IMG/VR virus record: IMGVR_UViG_3300022602_003808
Span: 1 to 63,519 of that record
Origin: a virus
Reading direction: 5' to 3' (one strand)
DNA length: 63,519 bases
The translations under genes and the position numbers were made by a program. The notes under the pieces were generated by a model. The model was not told the DNA's origin. It searched no databases and saw only the letters and a list, made by a program, of their open reading frames with translations. Positions 7,585 through 15,576 of the stretch are shown here, piece by piece; position 1 is the stretch's first letter, and every line of letters starts with the position of its first letter.

Positions 7585-7893
7585 TTATTTAATGTTTAGT
7601 TTACGTAGCTTATTTTCCATTTGTAGGTTTCTAATATTACTAAGTGTTTTTTCAATACCACGAGCAGTTTGTATTTTCATTAGCAAAGTATCTGTACGGT
7701 TATCTACATAATCTTGAATATCTAGCGGTTTAATATATTTCATAGCCTGATTACTATTGAAATCTATTTTTTTATCTTCACATTTTTCTGCTATAAGATC
7801 TACAGCTTCCATTAAAGCTGCCCATCGAGCAAATTCATATGTAGTAATATTACGGTTGGTAGAGTCTGGTACGTTAATAATGATATCTTCCAT
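7585..7893 (-). CDS. Hypothetical protein
   Basis: A 102-residue helical protein of unknown function (MEDIIINVPDSTNRNI...). The C-terminal half is predicted helix with many Lys and Leu (IEKTLSNIRNLQMENKLRK). It is separated by 1 bp from each neighbour, which supports a real gene in a coupled operon. No catalytic motif is seen. Confidence 0.6.
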   Translation of the reverse strand: MEDIIINVPDSTNRNITTYEFARWAALMEAVDLIAEKCEDKKIDFNSNQAMKYIKPLDIQDYVDNRTDTLLMKIQTARGIEKTLSNIRNLQMENKLRKLNIK

Positions 7894-7894
7894 A

Positions 7895-8293
7895 TTAGTT
7901 TAGATTATTTGTAGTAATTGGGTTAGTAATAACAGCTGATTCAACATTCACATATACTGCATTTTTAGCTTTACAAAATTGACACTCAAATGTAGTGTCT
8001 TCTCTTGCATTTACTACTACCTCATTAACTTGTTTACAGGCAGCACAAGGTACATTGAAAGTGATTTTAGAGAGAATTTCAAGCTCTTTTAATGCTAAAG
8101 CACGTGTATCTCTAGCAGCACGGTAATCTAAATAAACCCCGTACAAATAAAACACGACAAACTGGGCTACAAATGTAACCACAAACCACAGCAACGGGCC
8201 GTGTCCGGATAGATAAGCTATGCCTGCAAAAATACCGCTAACTGCAGCGGCTTTTAGTACAGACGCCAATAACGTCAATAATGTGTTTCTCAT
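7895..8293 (-). CDS. Membrane protein with C-terminal zinc-ribbon
   Basis: A 132-residue protein with two hydrophobic segments (about residues 6-29 and 31-53) followed by a charged cytoplasmic stretch and a zinc-ribbon-like four-cysteine set: C-AAC-K (about 97-100) and C-QFC-K (about 113-116). This fits a small inner-membrane protein with a metal-binding soluble domain. The role is unknown; holin-like or host-takeover functions are both conceivable. The gene ends 1 bp before the next gene and starts 26 bp after the previous one. Confidence 0.6.
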   Translation of the reverse strand: MRNTLLTLLASVLKAAAVSGIFAGIAYLSGHGPLLWFVVTFVAQFVVFYLYGVYLDYRAARDTRALALKELEILSKITFNVPCAACKQVNEVVVNAREDTTFECQFCKAKNAVYVNVESAVITNPITTNNLN

Positions 8294-8319
8294 AAGTTAC
8301 TCGTATTAGAGTAACTTTT

Positions 8320-8715
8320 TTACTTAGGTGCAAGAGTAAAGTCGTTTAAATTACCGGCTAATTCTTTGTAAGCAATCATTATGCCAGCTAACTTAGCTCT
8401 AAACTTTTTCAATTCTTTATCTTTGCCCTTAAATAGAGGCATTGTAGAAGCGGTTGCAGCTTTGTTCTTTAAATCTAAAGTCTGCAAATATAAATTTGCT
8501 AATTGCACAACAGCATCCTGTAACGGATATGGTAATGCCTCTGGGTTTACCCCGCCCTGACCGTTATTTTTAAGATCTGCTAATTTCTCTAATGTAGGCG
8601 TATTGTCGCTACTATATTCAGTAGCAGACATTGTCTCTGGTGTACGAGGGGATTGCGCAACACCTGTATAGTATTCAGCTTCGCTTAAGAGTTTATTAGT
8701 TTTTCTTTTGCTCAC
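8320..8715 (-). CDS. Hypothetical protein, GTG start
   Basis: A protein of about 131 residues starting with GTG (V/M-SKRKTNKLLSEAEYY). A longer TTG start at 8724 would give three more residues. It overlaps the 3' end of the zinc-ribbon gene by 20 bp. The sequence is soluble and mostly helical (LADLKNNGQGG, VVQLANLYLQTLDLKNKA) and not recognised. Confidence 0.55.
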   Translation of the reverse strand: MSKRKTNKLLSEAEYYTGVAQSPRTPETMSATEYSSDNTPTLEKLADLKNNGQGGVNPEALPYPLQDAVVQLANLYLQTLDLKNKAATASTMPLFKGKDKELKKFRAKLAGIMIAYKELAGNLNDFTLAPK

Positions 8716-8887
8716 GGTTCTCAATACTTACTACCCCGACCTTAAATCTACCAGTACAATTTGGACAAATCCAATGAGCTTCTGTTACTAATTTGTCACC
8801 TCTAATGACTTTAACTGCCCGGGGCTGTACACCAGCTTGACCGCAAATGTGACATCTCTCCTGGCGCATAGCTACTTGTTCGTTCAT
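8696..8887 (-). CDS. Small zinc-ribbon protein
   Basis: A 63-residue protein starting MNEQVAMRQER, with C-HIC at about residues 12-15 and C-PNC at about 43-46, a four-cysteine zinc ribbon. The ATG at 8887 is chosen because it falls 10 bp after the upstream nuclease stop; a longer frame to 8923 would overlap that gene. The function is unknown; such ribbons often bind nucleic acid or RNA polymerase. It sits directly downstream of the RNase H/FEN gene. Confidence 0.55.
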   Translation of the reverse strand: MNEQVAMRQERCHICGQAGVQPRAVKVIRGDKLVTEAHWICPNCTGRFKVGVVSIENREQKKN

Positions 8888-8897
8888 AGACGAATAC

Positions 8898-9809
8898 TTA
8901 TCCAAATAGCTTACAGAAATCAACTAAAGCCTGGTTATTTGCTTGCTTATTAAAGGTTTTCTTCCAGTCATCTAGCTTGTCTAGAATACTATTAAACTCA
9001 AGTTCTTTACATTTCTCTTCAAAACCAGTAAAGTCTGCTTTAGATTCTAACAGTACTTTAAGTTGTTCGAGGTATAACCGAACCTCTTCTGGATATGTAG
9101 ATAAACCGTGGGCTAGGTCAACTAAAGGTAAGTTTGTTTGTATTATGCTATCGCATAGTTCTTTTGCTTTTGGTTCTTTAGCTACCCATTGTTTAGCTAG
9201 CTTTTTACCCCTAACTTTACCCACCCCTTCAATACCTTGTACGTTATCGGATTTATCACCAGCTATACATTTATAGATAACGAATTCTTTTGGGGATAAA
9301 CCGTAATGTTCTTCAAAGTTATCAACATTAACTAAAAGTTTTTTAATTGGGTTATAGAAAGAAGTATCCGCGTTAACCAATTGTGCAAAGTCGTTATCAA
9401 CACTGATAATGATTTTTTTATCGGGTATCTCTTTGCTTAACCAGCTAATAACATCATCTGCTTCTAAATTGCCAGGAAATATGTTCCTTATGCCGAGTGT
9501 GGTTGTAATTTCAACAATAGCATCAGCTTCCCCGTAAACAGCCTTATTACGTTCCTGATCTCTATTACCTTTATAAGAGCCTTCCGTAAGAGTTTTACGA
9601 AAGTTTTCTTTATTACCTAGTTTCTTATCCCAAGCAATATAAATCCGGTCAGCGTTAAATTGAGCTGCATTAGATTTAATGGTTTTAAGAAATGCAAAAA
9701 TACTGCCTGTATTAATCCCTTTCGAGTTTACTAGAGGTCTGCCTACGTTGTTTGCGATCCAATACGCCCTGTGTAGGGTGTTGTTGCCGTCTATCAAGAG
9801 CGTTGTCAT
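8898..9809 (-). CDS. rnh: RNase H / 5'-3' flap exonuclease (T4 Rnh-like)
   Basis: A 303-residue FEN-family nuclease that would remove RNA primers and 5' flaps from Okazaki fragments. It has the family opening LLIDGNNTLHRAY (Asp7), IYIAWD, the acidic cluster NLEADDVISWL (about 121-131), SVDNDFAQL (about 145-153) and the helix-hairpin-helix region AGDKSDNVQGIEGVGKVRGKKL (about 183-204, shown in part). Length is near T4 Rnh (305). Because the catalytic Asp lies seven residues in, this start is firm, even though it puts 98 bp of the gene inside the upstream reading frame. Confidence 0.9.
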   Translation of the reverse strand: MTTLLIDGNNTLHRAYWIANNVGRPLVNSKGINTGSIFAFLKTIKSNAAQFNADRIYIAWDKKLGNKENFRKTLTEGSYKGNRDQERNKAVYGEADAIVEITTTLGIRNIFPGNLEADDVISWLSKEIPDKKIIISVDNDFAQLVNADTSFYNPIKKLLVNVDNFEEHYGLSPKEFVIYKCIAGDKSDNVQGIEGVGKVRGKKLAKQWVAKEPKAKELCDSIIQTNLPLVDLAHGLSTYPEEVRLYLEQLKVLLESKADFTGFEEKCKELEFNSILDKLDDWKKTFNKQANNQALVDFCKLFG

Positions 9810-10095
9810 CTTGTTTTAATTTAAGTTTATATTCTTCTAAGCAATTGTTGTATACTTTTTTCGGTAAAATATCAGCTATTTCTAGTATTTTATTTTGTAA
9901 ACCGAATTGTACATCTTTATTAGGTATAGTCCTTATGTGTCGGTCAGGCAAGCTAAAAAATACAGTATGGTCAGGAATATAGGATACAGGTACTAACCAT
10001 TCACCCTTATAAACTCCATTCAATACTACATATATGCTTCTTTCTTTAGGAAAAAAGAAGTCTTTAATTTTCTTCAGGCTCGTCTTTAAACCCAT
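9712..10095 (-). CDS. Hypothetical protein overlapping rnh
   Basis: A 127-residue protein: beta-rich N-terminal part (YVVLNGVYKGEWLVPVSY, about 22-39) and a very basic, Gln/Arg-rich tail (DRRQQHPTQGVLDRKQRR). The last 98 bp overlap the start of rnh in another frame and its start overlaps the upstream gene by 32 bp. Double overlap is unusual even in this compact genome, but the N-terminal two thirds have no competing gene, so the frame is probably real. Function unknown. Confidence 0.55.
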   Translation of the reverse strand: MGLKTSLKKIKDFFFPKERSIYVVLNGVYKGEWLVPVSYIPDHTVFFSLPDRHIRTIPNKDVQFGLQNKILEIADILPKKVYNNCLEEYKLKLKQDDNALDRRQQHPTQGVLDRKQRRQTSSKLERD

Positions 10096-10507
10096 ATGGA
10101 TCAGCTCCGTTACTTTGCATTATGTTTTGATTTATTTTAAACATTACTCTGCGGAACCGTTCTAATAAGGCATCGTGAGAAGCTGGATCGCTAGCTGAAA
10201 CTATTTCGACTGGTTGGTTATTAAGATCGTATCCAATAAGCATATATGGTCCAAGAAACTCTTTAATCTGCATATCGAGACTATCAATTTCTCGGCGCTT
10301 TTCGTTTACAATGTTATTTTTTACTGTCTTCATAAACTCTAGCTTGGCAAGCTGTATCATTTGTTGAATATTAGCTTGCTCAGCTTGAGACATTTCAGCT
10401 GTTTGAACCGGTACCGGAGGTGTAAGGACAGGCTTAGGTTGCTCAGGAGTTGTTTCCTTTTTCTTCGTCTGAGCCTTACTACCTTTAGTTGGTTTTTTAG
10501 CGGCCAT
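10064..10507 (-). CDS. Hypothetical protein with Lys/Pro-rich N-terminus
   Basis: A 147-residue protein. The first 35 residues are Lys-, Thr- and Pro-rich and probably disordered (AAKKPTKGSKAQTKKKE). The remainder is helical, with SQAEQANIQQMIQLAKLEF and an acidic C-terminus. It starts 5 bp after folE ends. No known family recognised. Confidence 0.6.
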   Translation of the reverse strand: MAAKKPTKGSKAQTKKKETTPEQPKPVLTPPVPVQTAEMSQAEQANIQQMIQLAKLEFMKTVKNNIVNEKRREIDSLDMQIKEFLGPYMLIGYDLNNQPVEIVSASDPASHDALLERFRRVMFKINQNIMQSNGADPYGFKDEPEEN

Positions 10508-10512
10508 TAATA

Positions 10513-11238
10513 TTATTTAGTATCTCGCTCCGCGGAAGCTACAAAGTCATAAAATTCTTTACGAGTTTGTGGTTCGTTCATAAAATCCCCGGATAACTTA
10601 GAAGTGATCATCGCACAACCGTGATGCTTTACACCACGATGGCAAGCACAGGTATGAGCGCATTTAAGAATAACCGCTACACCTTGATTACCGGTACAGA
10701 GTTGATCAATTGCTTTATGTATCTGAACAGTTAAGCCTTCTTGAATTTGAGGGCGGCGAGCGTAATGCTCTACAATACGATTAAGCTTAGATAGACCAAT
10801 AACTTGACCGTTTTTATCTGGTAAATAAGCTACGTGAGCAACACCAGTAAAAGCTAAATGGTGATGAGAGCACATAGACACTACAGGTATGTTCATTTGA
10901 CTAACAATACCATCATAACCGTCTGATGGGAATGTAGTAATCTTTGGTGGGCCTTCATAACAGCCTTTAATAAGATCACATACATATGCCTTAGCTACAC
11001 GACGTGGTGTATCAGCACTATTGACGTCATTACGCCAGTCAATGCGTAGAGCATCTAAAAAGGTTGAATACGCCTCAGTTGCCTTATCGATAATTGCTTT
11101 CCTATCTTCTTCTGTAGTAATCATACTACTATTGGCAGTAGGAAGGGTTGGGTGTTTAATTTCGTTTAACATATTAAATGATTTCACAGACTTAAATCTT
11201 TCGCCCGTGGTATAACTCTGATTTGTTGTTGATTCCAT
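10513..11238 (-). CDS. folE: GTP cyclohydrolase I
   Basis: A 241-residue FolE. It converts GTP to dihydroneopterin triphosphate, the first step of both folate and 7-deazaguanine synthesis. Zinc and active-site signatures are clear: SMCSHHHLAF (about 119-128), GLSKLNRIVEHYARRPQ, QE-L, and KCAHTCACHRG toward the C-terminus with the second zinc cysteine. The N-terminus is longer than the minimal catalytic core. Given queD, queE, queC and queF in this window, its job here is most likely preQ0 supply. It overlaps the upstream small gene by 47 bp. Confidence 0.95.
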   Translation of the reverse strand: MESTTNQSYTTGERFKSVKSFNMLNEIKHPTLPTANSSMITTEEDRKAIIDKATEAYSTFLDALRIDWRNDVNSADTPRRVAKAYVCDLIKGCYEGPPKITTFPSDGYDGIVSQMNIPVVSMCSHHHLAFTGVAHVAYLPDKNGQVIGLSKLNRIVEHYARRPQIQEGLTVQIHKAIDQLCTGNQGVAVILKCAHTCACHRGVKHHGCAMITSKLSGDFMNEPQTRKEFYDFVASAERDTK

Positions 11239-11521
11239 ATTTCACTAAATAGCTTATTATAACCTCAATTGAGTCGGTTTTCAACTTAAACTTTTCAGGT
11301 ATAAATTGACCGCCATCATATAGTTCAAAAAAGGTTTCATTAAAAAGTTCCTTGTGGTTTACGTAACAGGTACACATTACAGATGCGTTACCCGGATCAA
11401 TTAATACAGTCCAGCTACGAGGATCTGCTTCACTGTATTCATCGAATAACTTATAGACTACATAGCCTGAGTCTTTAAGTCTTTTAATAAAATAGCTTTG
11501 TGTTGTTATTTTATTGGCCAT
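11192..11521 (-). CDS. Hypothetical protein
   Basis: A 109-residue alpha/beta protein of unknown function (MANKITTQSYFIKRLKDSGY...). It begins exactly where the sliding-clamp gene ends (ATG sharing a base with the stop region) and runs 47 bp into folE. Its fold looks like a small domain with strands WTVLIDPGNASVMCTCYV. Placement between gp45 and folE suggests early expression. Confidence 0.6.
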   Translation of the reverse strand: MANKITTQSYFIKRLKDSGYVVYKLFDEYSEADPRSWTVLIDPGNASVMCTCYVNHKELFNETFFELYDGGQFIPEKFKLKTDSIEVIISYLVKYGINNKSELYHGRKI

Positions 11522-12255
11522 TATTTAACTAGTCCTGAGATTACAAAAGTAAAATCAGTCTCTTCAGTCGGCTTAACGTAGAAAGACATTACTTTGAACT
11601 TTAAGTTGATACCTACTCTAGCTGTTTCAAATTTAACACCAGTTAAGATACGAAATATATCGAGATTAAATGGTATTACTTGATTAAATGGTTGGCCTTC
11701 TACATTATCGGCTACTTTAAGGCTAATATTATCTGTATTGCTCTTTTCTTTATCTCCTAGCTCACAATATACGCCATCGGTTTGACCATAAAGATAAATC
11801 TTATTGGTATCAGTAGTAAATGAACTAGCTTTTAATATTTCCTGTAGTTTCTTGGTATTAACATCAAAGAAAGTATCATTTGTAAGTGCTTCTATCTTGT
11901 CTTTCTTAAGAGTAACCTTAGGCACTACAGAATCATCTAAGAAGTGATACTTAAACTGTAATTTGCTAGTTTTATAATACAAATGATTAGATTCGATCTT
12001 AAATACAAGCTCGTCTTCATCTATACAGTCAATAACTCTTAGTAGCTTCTTGACATCACCAATATTAAGAGTGATTTCTTGATCTACATTGAATACTTTA
12101 CTATACTTTGCTAATAGAATAATACTTGTATCAGGCTTATTACAGACAGCATATAAGCCATCCTTATTGAGCTTAATAGATACGATATCTACAGCTTTAC
12201 CTATAACACTTAAAAAGTTATCGGCAAAATCTTTCTTAACCAGCTTGAGTTCCAT
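11521..12255 (-). CDS. 45: Sliding clamp, DNA polymerase processivity factor (gp45-like)
   Basis: A 244-residue protein matching T4 gp45 in length and character. It would form a trimeric ring tethering gp43 to DNA and also act in late transcription with gp55. The sequence shows the alternating strands of the clamp fold (GLYAVCNKPDTSIILLAKY, ELVFKIESNHLYYKTSKLQF, shown in part) and ends TFVISGLVK. It sits in the gp45/gp32 neighbourhood upstream of folE. The family is recognised by pattern and context, since the clamp has no catalytic residues. Confidence 0.85.
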   Translation of the reverse strand: MELKLVKKDFADNFLSVIGKAVDIVSIKLNKDGLYAVCNKPDTSIILLAKYSKVFNVDQEITLNIGDVKKLLRVIDCIDEDELVFKIESNHLYYKTSKLQFKYHFLDDSVVPKVTLKKDKIEALTNDTFFDVNTKKLQEILKASSFTTDTNKIYLYGQTDGVYCELGDKEKSNTDNISLKVADNVEGQPFNQVIPFNLDIFRILTGVKFETARVGINLKFKVMSFYVKPTEETDFTFVISGLVK

Positions 12256-12772
12256 TTGTTATCTTCGGTTTTTTTTTATTATTAGAGTCGATTAACTGAT
12301 TCACTTTATCGGTCAATATGTTAACCTTATTCTCTAATTTATCAATAGCATTTATGATATCTTCATAACGAGTTTGCTTATTTAAATCAAACTCCATTTG
12401 ATTAGGATCAGTAGGTGGTAAAACAGCTGCAGAGTTATACCCATTTGTAACTGGTTGAGCGGGTATCCATTGAGTATCTGGTGCTGGTAATGGTTGTTGT
12501 ACAGGCTGTTGAAATTGCTGAGGTTTAATACCCATAGCGGGTAAAATATGAGAAGGCATAACCTTACTCATATCTACATCACTAACCTTTAACCCACCAC
12601 CTACCCCAGCTGACTGCTTCTTAATATCGTTAAGATCGTTTTGTAAGATCTTACCGAACATAGCTGCAGCTATTAGCTCTTCGTTACCGATTTGGCTAGT
12701 AGAGACAGCTAGTCTTTGAAGCTCAGCCTCGTTGAGAGGTCTGTTCTGCTGAGGTTGTGGAGGGTTAGCCAT
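12236..12772 (-). CDS. Hypothetical Gln/Pro-rich protein
   Basis: A 178-residue protein between gp32 and gp45. The middle is Gln/Pro-rich and probably disordered (PQQFQQPVQQPLPAPD). The C-terminal part is a predicted coiled coil (IINAIDKLENKVNILTDKVNQLID, shown in part, about 138-165). It starts at the stop of gp32 and overlaps gp45 by 20 bp. It could be an oligomeric adaptor, but no function is recognised. Confidence 0.6.
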   Translation of the reverse strand: MANPPQPQQNRPLNEAELQRLAVSTSQIGNEELIAAAMFGKILQNDLNDIKKQSAGVGGGLKVSDVDMSKVMPSHILPAMGIKPQQFQQPVQQPLPAPDTQWIPAQPVTNGYNSAAVLPPTDPNQMEFDLNKQTRYEDIINAIDKLENKVNILTDKVNQLIDSNNKKKPKITNGTQAG

Positions 12773-13677
12773 TATAGATTATCTAAACCGTTAAGAATAT
12801 CTAAAACCTTGCTATCATTAGATTCTACAACATCTACCTTTTTAAGAGCAGCTGCTTGTGGAGTTGCTTTTACTGGTGTAGTATATGGAACATCTTCTTC
12901 CTCTTCTACTACAGGCGCTGCAACAGGAGCAGCTTCAGCATTACCGTAATAGTGTTGGTCAATAAAAGCTTTGATTTCTTCGCTAGACTTACGTTCTACG
13001 AAAGTATTAAGATCATAGATATTGTTATAGGTCTCTTGAATCTTACTTTCATCTAGGCCTTCAATAGCAGATGGATTTAAGAACTTAGAAGCTGTATAAG
13101 TTGGGTACTTAGGTGCACCTGGCTTATCAGATACTAACTCTACTTTAATACGTAAGTTACATCCTTCGTCACTTAGATCAAAGATCTTAGCACCGAACTC
13201 ATCTGAATCGTCACCGTTAATAGCAGACTGAATAATCTTGTCTAATTGTTTACCGTAACGAAGTACTTTAATAGTACCGTTGTTTTCTGGCTTTTTAGGA
13301 TCGTTTACAACGTAAACGTTTACTAACCAGTTTTCTTTGCGGCGTAAGTTAGCCTTAGCACGTTCTTTCTCTGCATCTGTACCATCGCGAAGTACCTTAA
13401 AGTACAATTCACTCACAGGACAACGATCACCCCAGGTAGAAGGAGAGGTGATACTAGCATACTGACCAGTATCAATACTATTCCAACCGTGATGAAAGTA
13501 ATGTAAGATTGTCTCTTCAGGGTTCTTAATATTAGGTAATAATCTTACTGTGTAAGGTTTCTCGCCTGGTTCTAGTTGTAGCAGATTACGATAAGCTGAA
13601 CTACCACCGGTTTTTGTCTTTGCTTTGTCTAGAGCACTTTTAATGCTTTCGAACATATTTGAGTTATAAGGTTTCAT
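12772..13677 (-). CDS. 32: Single-stranded DNA-binding protein (gp32-like)
   Basis: A 301-residue gp32 homologue, same length as T4 gp32. It coats ssDNA in replication and recombination. The core OB-fold region is recognisable (HYFHHGW, GDRCPVSELYFK, NWLVNVYVVNDP, KILRYG-like KVLRYGKQL, and PKYPTYTASKF), and the tail is acidic, as expected for partner binding. The T4 zinc ligands (one His, three Cys) are not all kept: only Cys86 is visible and the partner in CPVC is Ser (CPVS), so zinc binding is probably lost. It lies just downstream of the gp59-like gene. Confidence 0.9.
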   Translation of the reverse strand: MKPYNSNMFESIKSALDKAKTKTGGSSAYRNLLQLEPGEKPYTVRLLPNIKNPEETILHYFHHGWNSIDTGQYASITSPSTWGDRCPVSELYFKVLRDGTDAEKERAKANLRRKENWLVNVYVVNDPKKPENNGTIKVLRYGKQLDKIIQSAINGDDSDEFGAKIFDLSDEGCNLRIKVELVSDKPGAPKYPTYTASKFLNPSAIEGLDESKIQETYNNIYDLNTFVERKSSEEIKAFIDQHYYGNAEAAPVAAPVVEEEEDVPYTTPVKATPQAAALKKVDVVESNDSKVLDILNGLDNL

Positions 13678-13709
13678 AATTTTATATGATATGTTATATT
13701 AGTATGTTA

Positions 13710-14354
13710 TTATTTTTTATCAAGCGAAATATTATTAATTCTCTTTAATCCTTCCGTAATAATTTTTTTAGCCTTGGAAGAATTGTTTAATCGCATTTTA
13801 AACTTGGTTATATCTGTGTAAATGTTCTTTAAATAGAGTTCTTTATCTTGTATTTGTAAGCTATCAAATATAGTGTCAAAGCAAGGCAAGGCAAGAAGCA
13901 CATACAGGTTTACATTTTTATTATTGTAATCCTCTAAGCATCTCCAGGTATATCCAGCTTTAGCGTTTTGATACTGCTTTAGAGTTAGATTTTCATTGAC
14001 ACAAATTGTGGCAATGTGCTTTAAGGATGCAAGAATATGTTTAATGTGGCCATCAGTATCGGGTAATTCTTCTTGTCTCTGTTTTTGTAAGAGAGAATAA
14101 CAGGCAATGGCTTTTTGCGTGAGGTAGAAGTTGAGCGGGAAGTGTTCTTCGTCTTTGTAGATGACATATGGTGCTAATAAAAAATCTTTAATATTAATTT
14201 GTGGAAAGCGTTTAAAGAACATATCCAATCGTAAGCAAAGTATTCCATCTGGGGTTTTATCAAACCCTTCGAAATCCTTACGCGCTTTCCAGGGCTTGTT
14301 CATATGCCCTCTAGATACGCTTAAATATGTATTGTAAACTTGTTCAACGCTCAT
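13710..14354 (-). CDS. 59: Helicase loader, gp59-like
   Basis: A 214-residue helical protein beside gp32, near T4 gp59 in length (217). Local resemblance to gp59 includes LRLDMFFKRFPQINIKDFLLA against the T4 FFQKLSEKYKLKEL region, and the C-terminal FKMRLNNSSKAKKIITEGLKRI against KLKAYRKILNIDSQKAKNVFIE (each shown in part). gp59 binds gp32 and forks and loads helicase gp41, and the gp41 gene is two genes upstream here. The call rests on weak similarity plus context. Confidence 0.6.
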   Translation of the reverse strand: MSVEQVYNTYLSVSRGHMNKPWKARKDFEGFDKTPDGILCLRLDMFFKRFPQINIKDFLLAPYVIYKDEEHFPLNFYLTQKAIACYSLLQKQRQEELPDTDGHIKHILASLKHIATICVNENLTLKQYQNAKAGYTWRCLEDYNNKNVNLYVLLALPCFDTIFDSLQIQDKELYLKNIYTDITKFKMRLNNSSKAKKIITEGLKRINNISLDKK

Positions 14355-14360
14355 TAAGAG

Positions 14361-14657
14361 CTATGATTTTAATATCTTTCTCACTACTTTGCTACGGCAA
14401 AGATTGGAATTGTACTTGAGAAATAGTAGTATTGCTTCTCTTTCACTATCAGTATCAGTTAATTCCATAAAAATCTTACGATACAATTTATTTTTGACTA
14501 TTAGTGAAAATATGGTAACGTTATTAAGTTTCTTATTATATATAACCGAACAAAATGAACCGAACTTAATAAGCTCAATTTCAAGCTCATCTCTAGCCAC
14601 TTGGCTTAGAGGGTTTTCTAGAACTGCTTCTTGTAATGCTCCTACTATACCAGACAT
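14361..14657 (-). CDS. Small hypothetical protein
   Basis: A 98-residue protein (MSGIVGALQEAVLENPLSQ...) between the gp59-like gene and the DHH phosphoesterase. The ATG at 14657 follows the upstream stop by one base (TAA-T-ATG); an upstream TTG at 14666 is less likely. T4 has the late co-activator gp33 in this neighbourhood, but I see no convincing gp33 signature. The C-terminus is basic (LCRSKVVRKILKS). Confidence 0.55.
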   Translation of the reverse strand: MSGIVGALQEAVLENPLSQVARDELEIELIKFGSFCSVIYNKKLNNVTIFSLIVKNKLYRKIFMELTDTDSEREAILLFLKYNSNLCRSKVVRKILKS

Positions 14658-14658
14658 A

Positions 14659-15570
14659 TTACGCAACAGGCGTGAGTAGTTTGGTGAAATTCATAAAAGC
14701 TTCTGTAACTTTTCCACCCGCTGCGTATTCGTGACCTCCCCCATCACATAATTTTGCAGCTAACTTTGATAAGTCTACTTCACATTTCTTATTTTTGCGG
14801 AACGATACGTGTGAGTTATCTGCATTGACAAAAAATACAATGTCAGCTGGGTGGGTGTTTAACATATGATCGCAAATTTCGTTAACAAATTTATTACCGT
14901 GAGTGCCATACACTACACGCTCTTTTCCTGCTACTGATACTTTACCTGCAAATAATTGCAAATCAGATATAGCTTTATTTTTACGGTCTACGAATTCTTT
15001 TATTATGGCTTTTTCTTGCCTGTTAAATGGTATAAAACCATCAAAGTACTTCTCTAAAAATAATTCAGCTCGGGCTTTTGTAGAGGTTTTTTGAGTATTG
15101 GTGTAAAGACAGTTCAGTTCGTATGATTCTGGTAGTTTAAACTGATAGCAATCGTAATCATCTGCTAAGGCAATAAAATACTTTTGCTCTGATTTTAGTT
15201 TAACTTTATCTTTATACGTATTGTAAATTAATTTTGCACAGCTTGTTGTTTCTACAACAGTTACTTTAGCGTTTTTATAAACATTTAAAGCTTTAACGTG
15301 AGTAAGATGATGGTCTATAATTTCTATATTTTTTCTGTCAACTAAATCTGCGTGCTTAGAAATGTCTAAGTCTAAAATATAGATTTTGTCAAAATCATTA
15401 ATATTGTTTTGATCTAACCAGGTTAAAAACTCTCTACGAAAATTCGATACAGTAGTTGTTTTAAAAGCAATCTGGCCTGGTTTAGCACCAAGTGCCCAAT
15501 GTAACATTGTTAACGAGGCAACTCCGTCTAAATCAAAATCGGTAAAAACGTATATCTTGTTAAAGCTCAC
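14659..15570 (-). CDS. DHH/DHHA1-family phosphoesterase (RecJ/NrnA-like)
   Basis: A 303-residue protein with the DHH phosphoesterase motifs in order: FTDFDLDGVAS (about 10-20), ILDLDIS (about 64-70), IIDHHLTH (about 84-91), a mid-domain DDYDCY (about 137-142), and the DHHA1 substrate-binding GGGHEYAAGG near residue 280. These enzymes use manganese to cleave short oligonucleotides, pAp or ssDNA 5' ends. A nanoRNase or RecJ-like role in clearing replication products fits the location between gp41 and gp59-like genes. Which substrate applies cannot be told. Confidence 0.85.
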   Translation of the reverse strand: MSFNKIYVFTDFDLDGVASLTMLHWALGAKPGQIAFKTTTVSNFRREFLTWLDQNNINDFDKIYILDLDISKHADLVDRKNIEIIDHHLTHVKALNVYKNAKVTVVETTSCAKLIYNTYKDKVKLKSEQKYFIALADDYDCYQFKLPESYELNCLYTNTQKTSTKARAELFLEKYFDGFIPFNRQEKAIIKEFVDRKNKAISDLQLFAGKVSVAGKERVVYGTHGNKFVNEICDHMLNTHPADIVFFVNADNSHVSFRKNKKCEVDLSKLAAKLCDGGGHEYAAGGKVTEAFMNFTKLLTPVA

Positions 15571-15576
15571 TATTAT

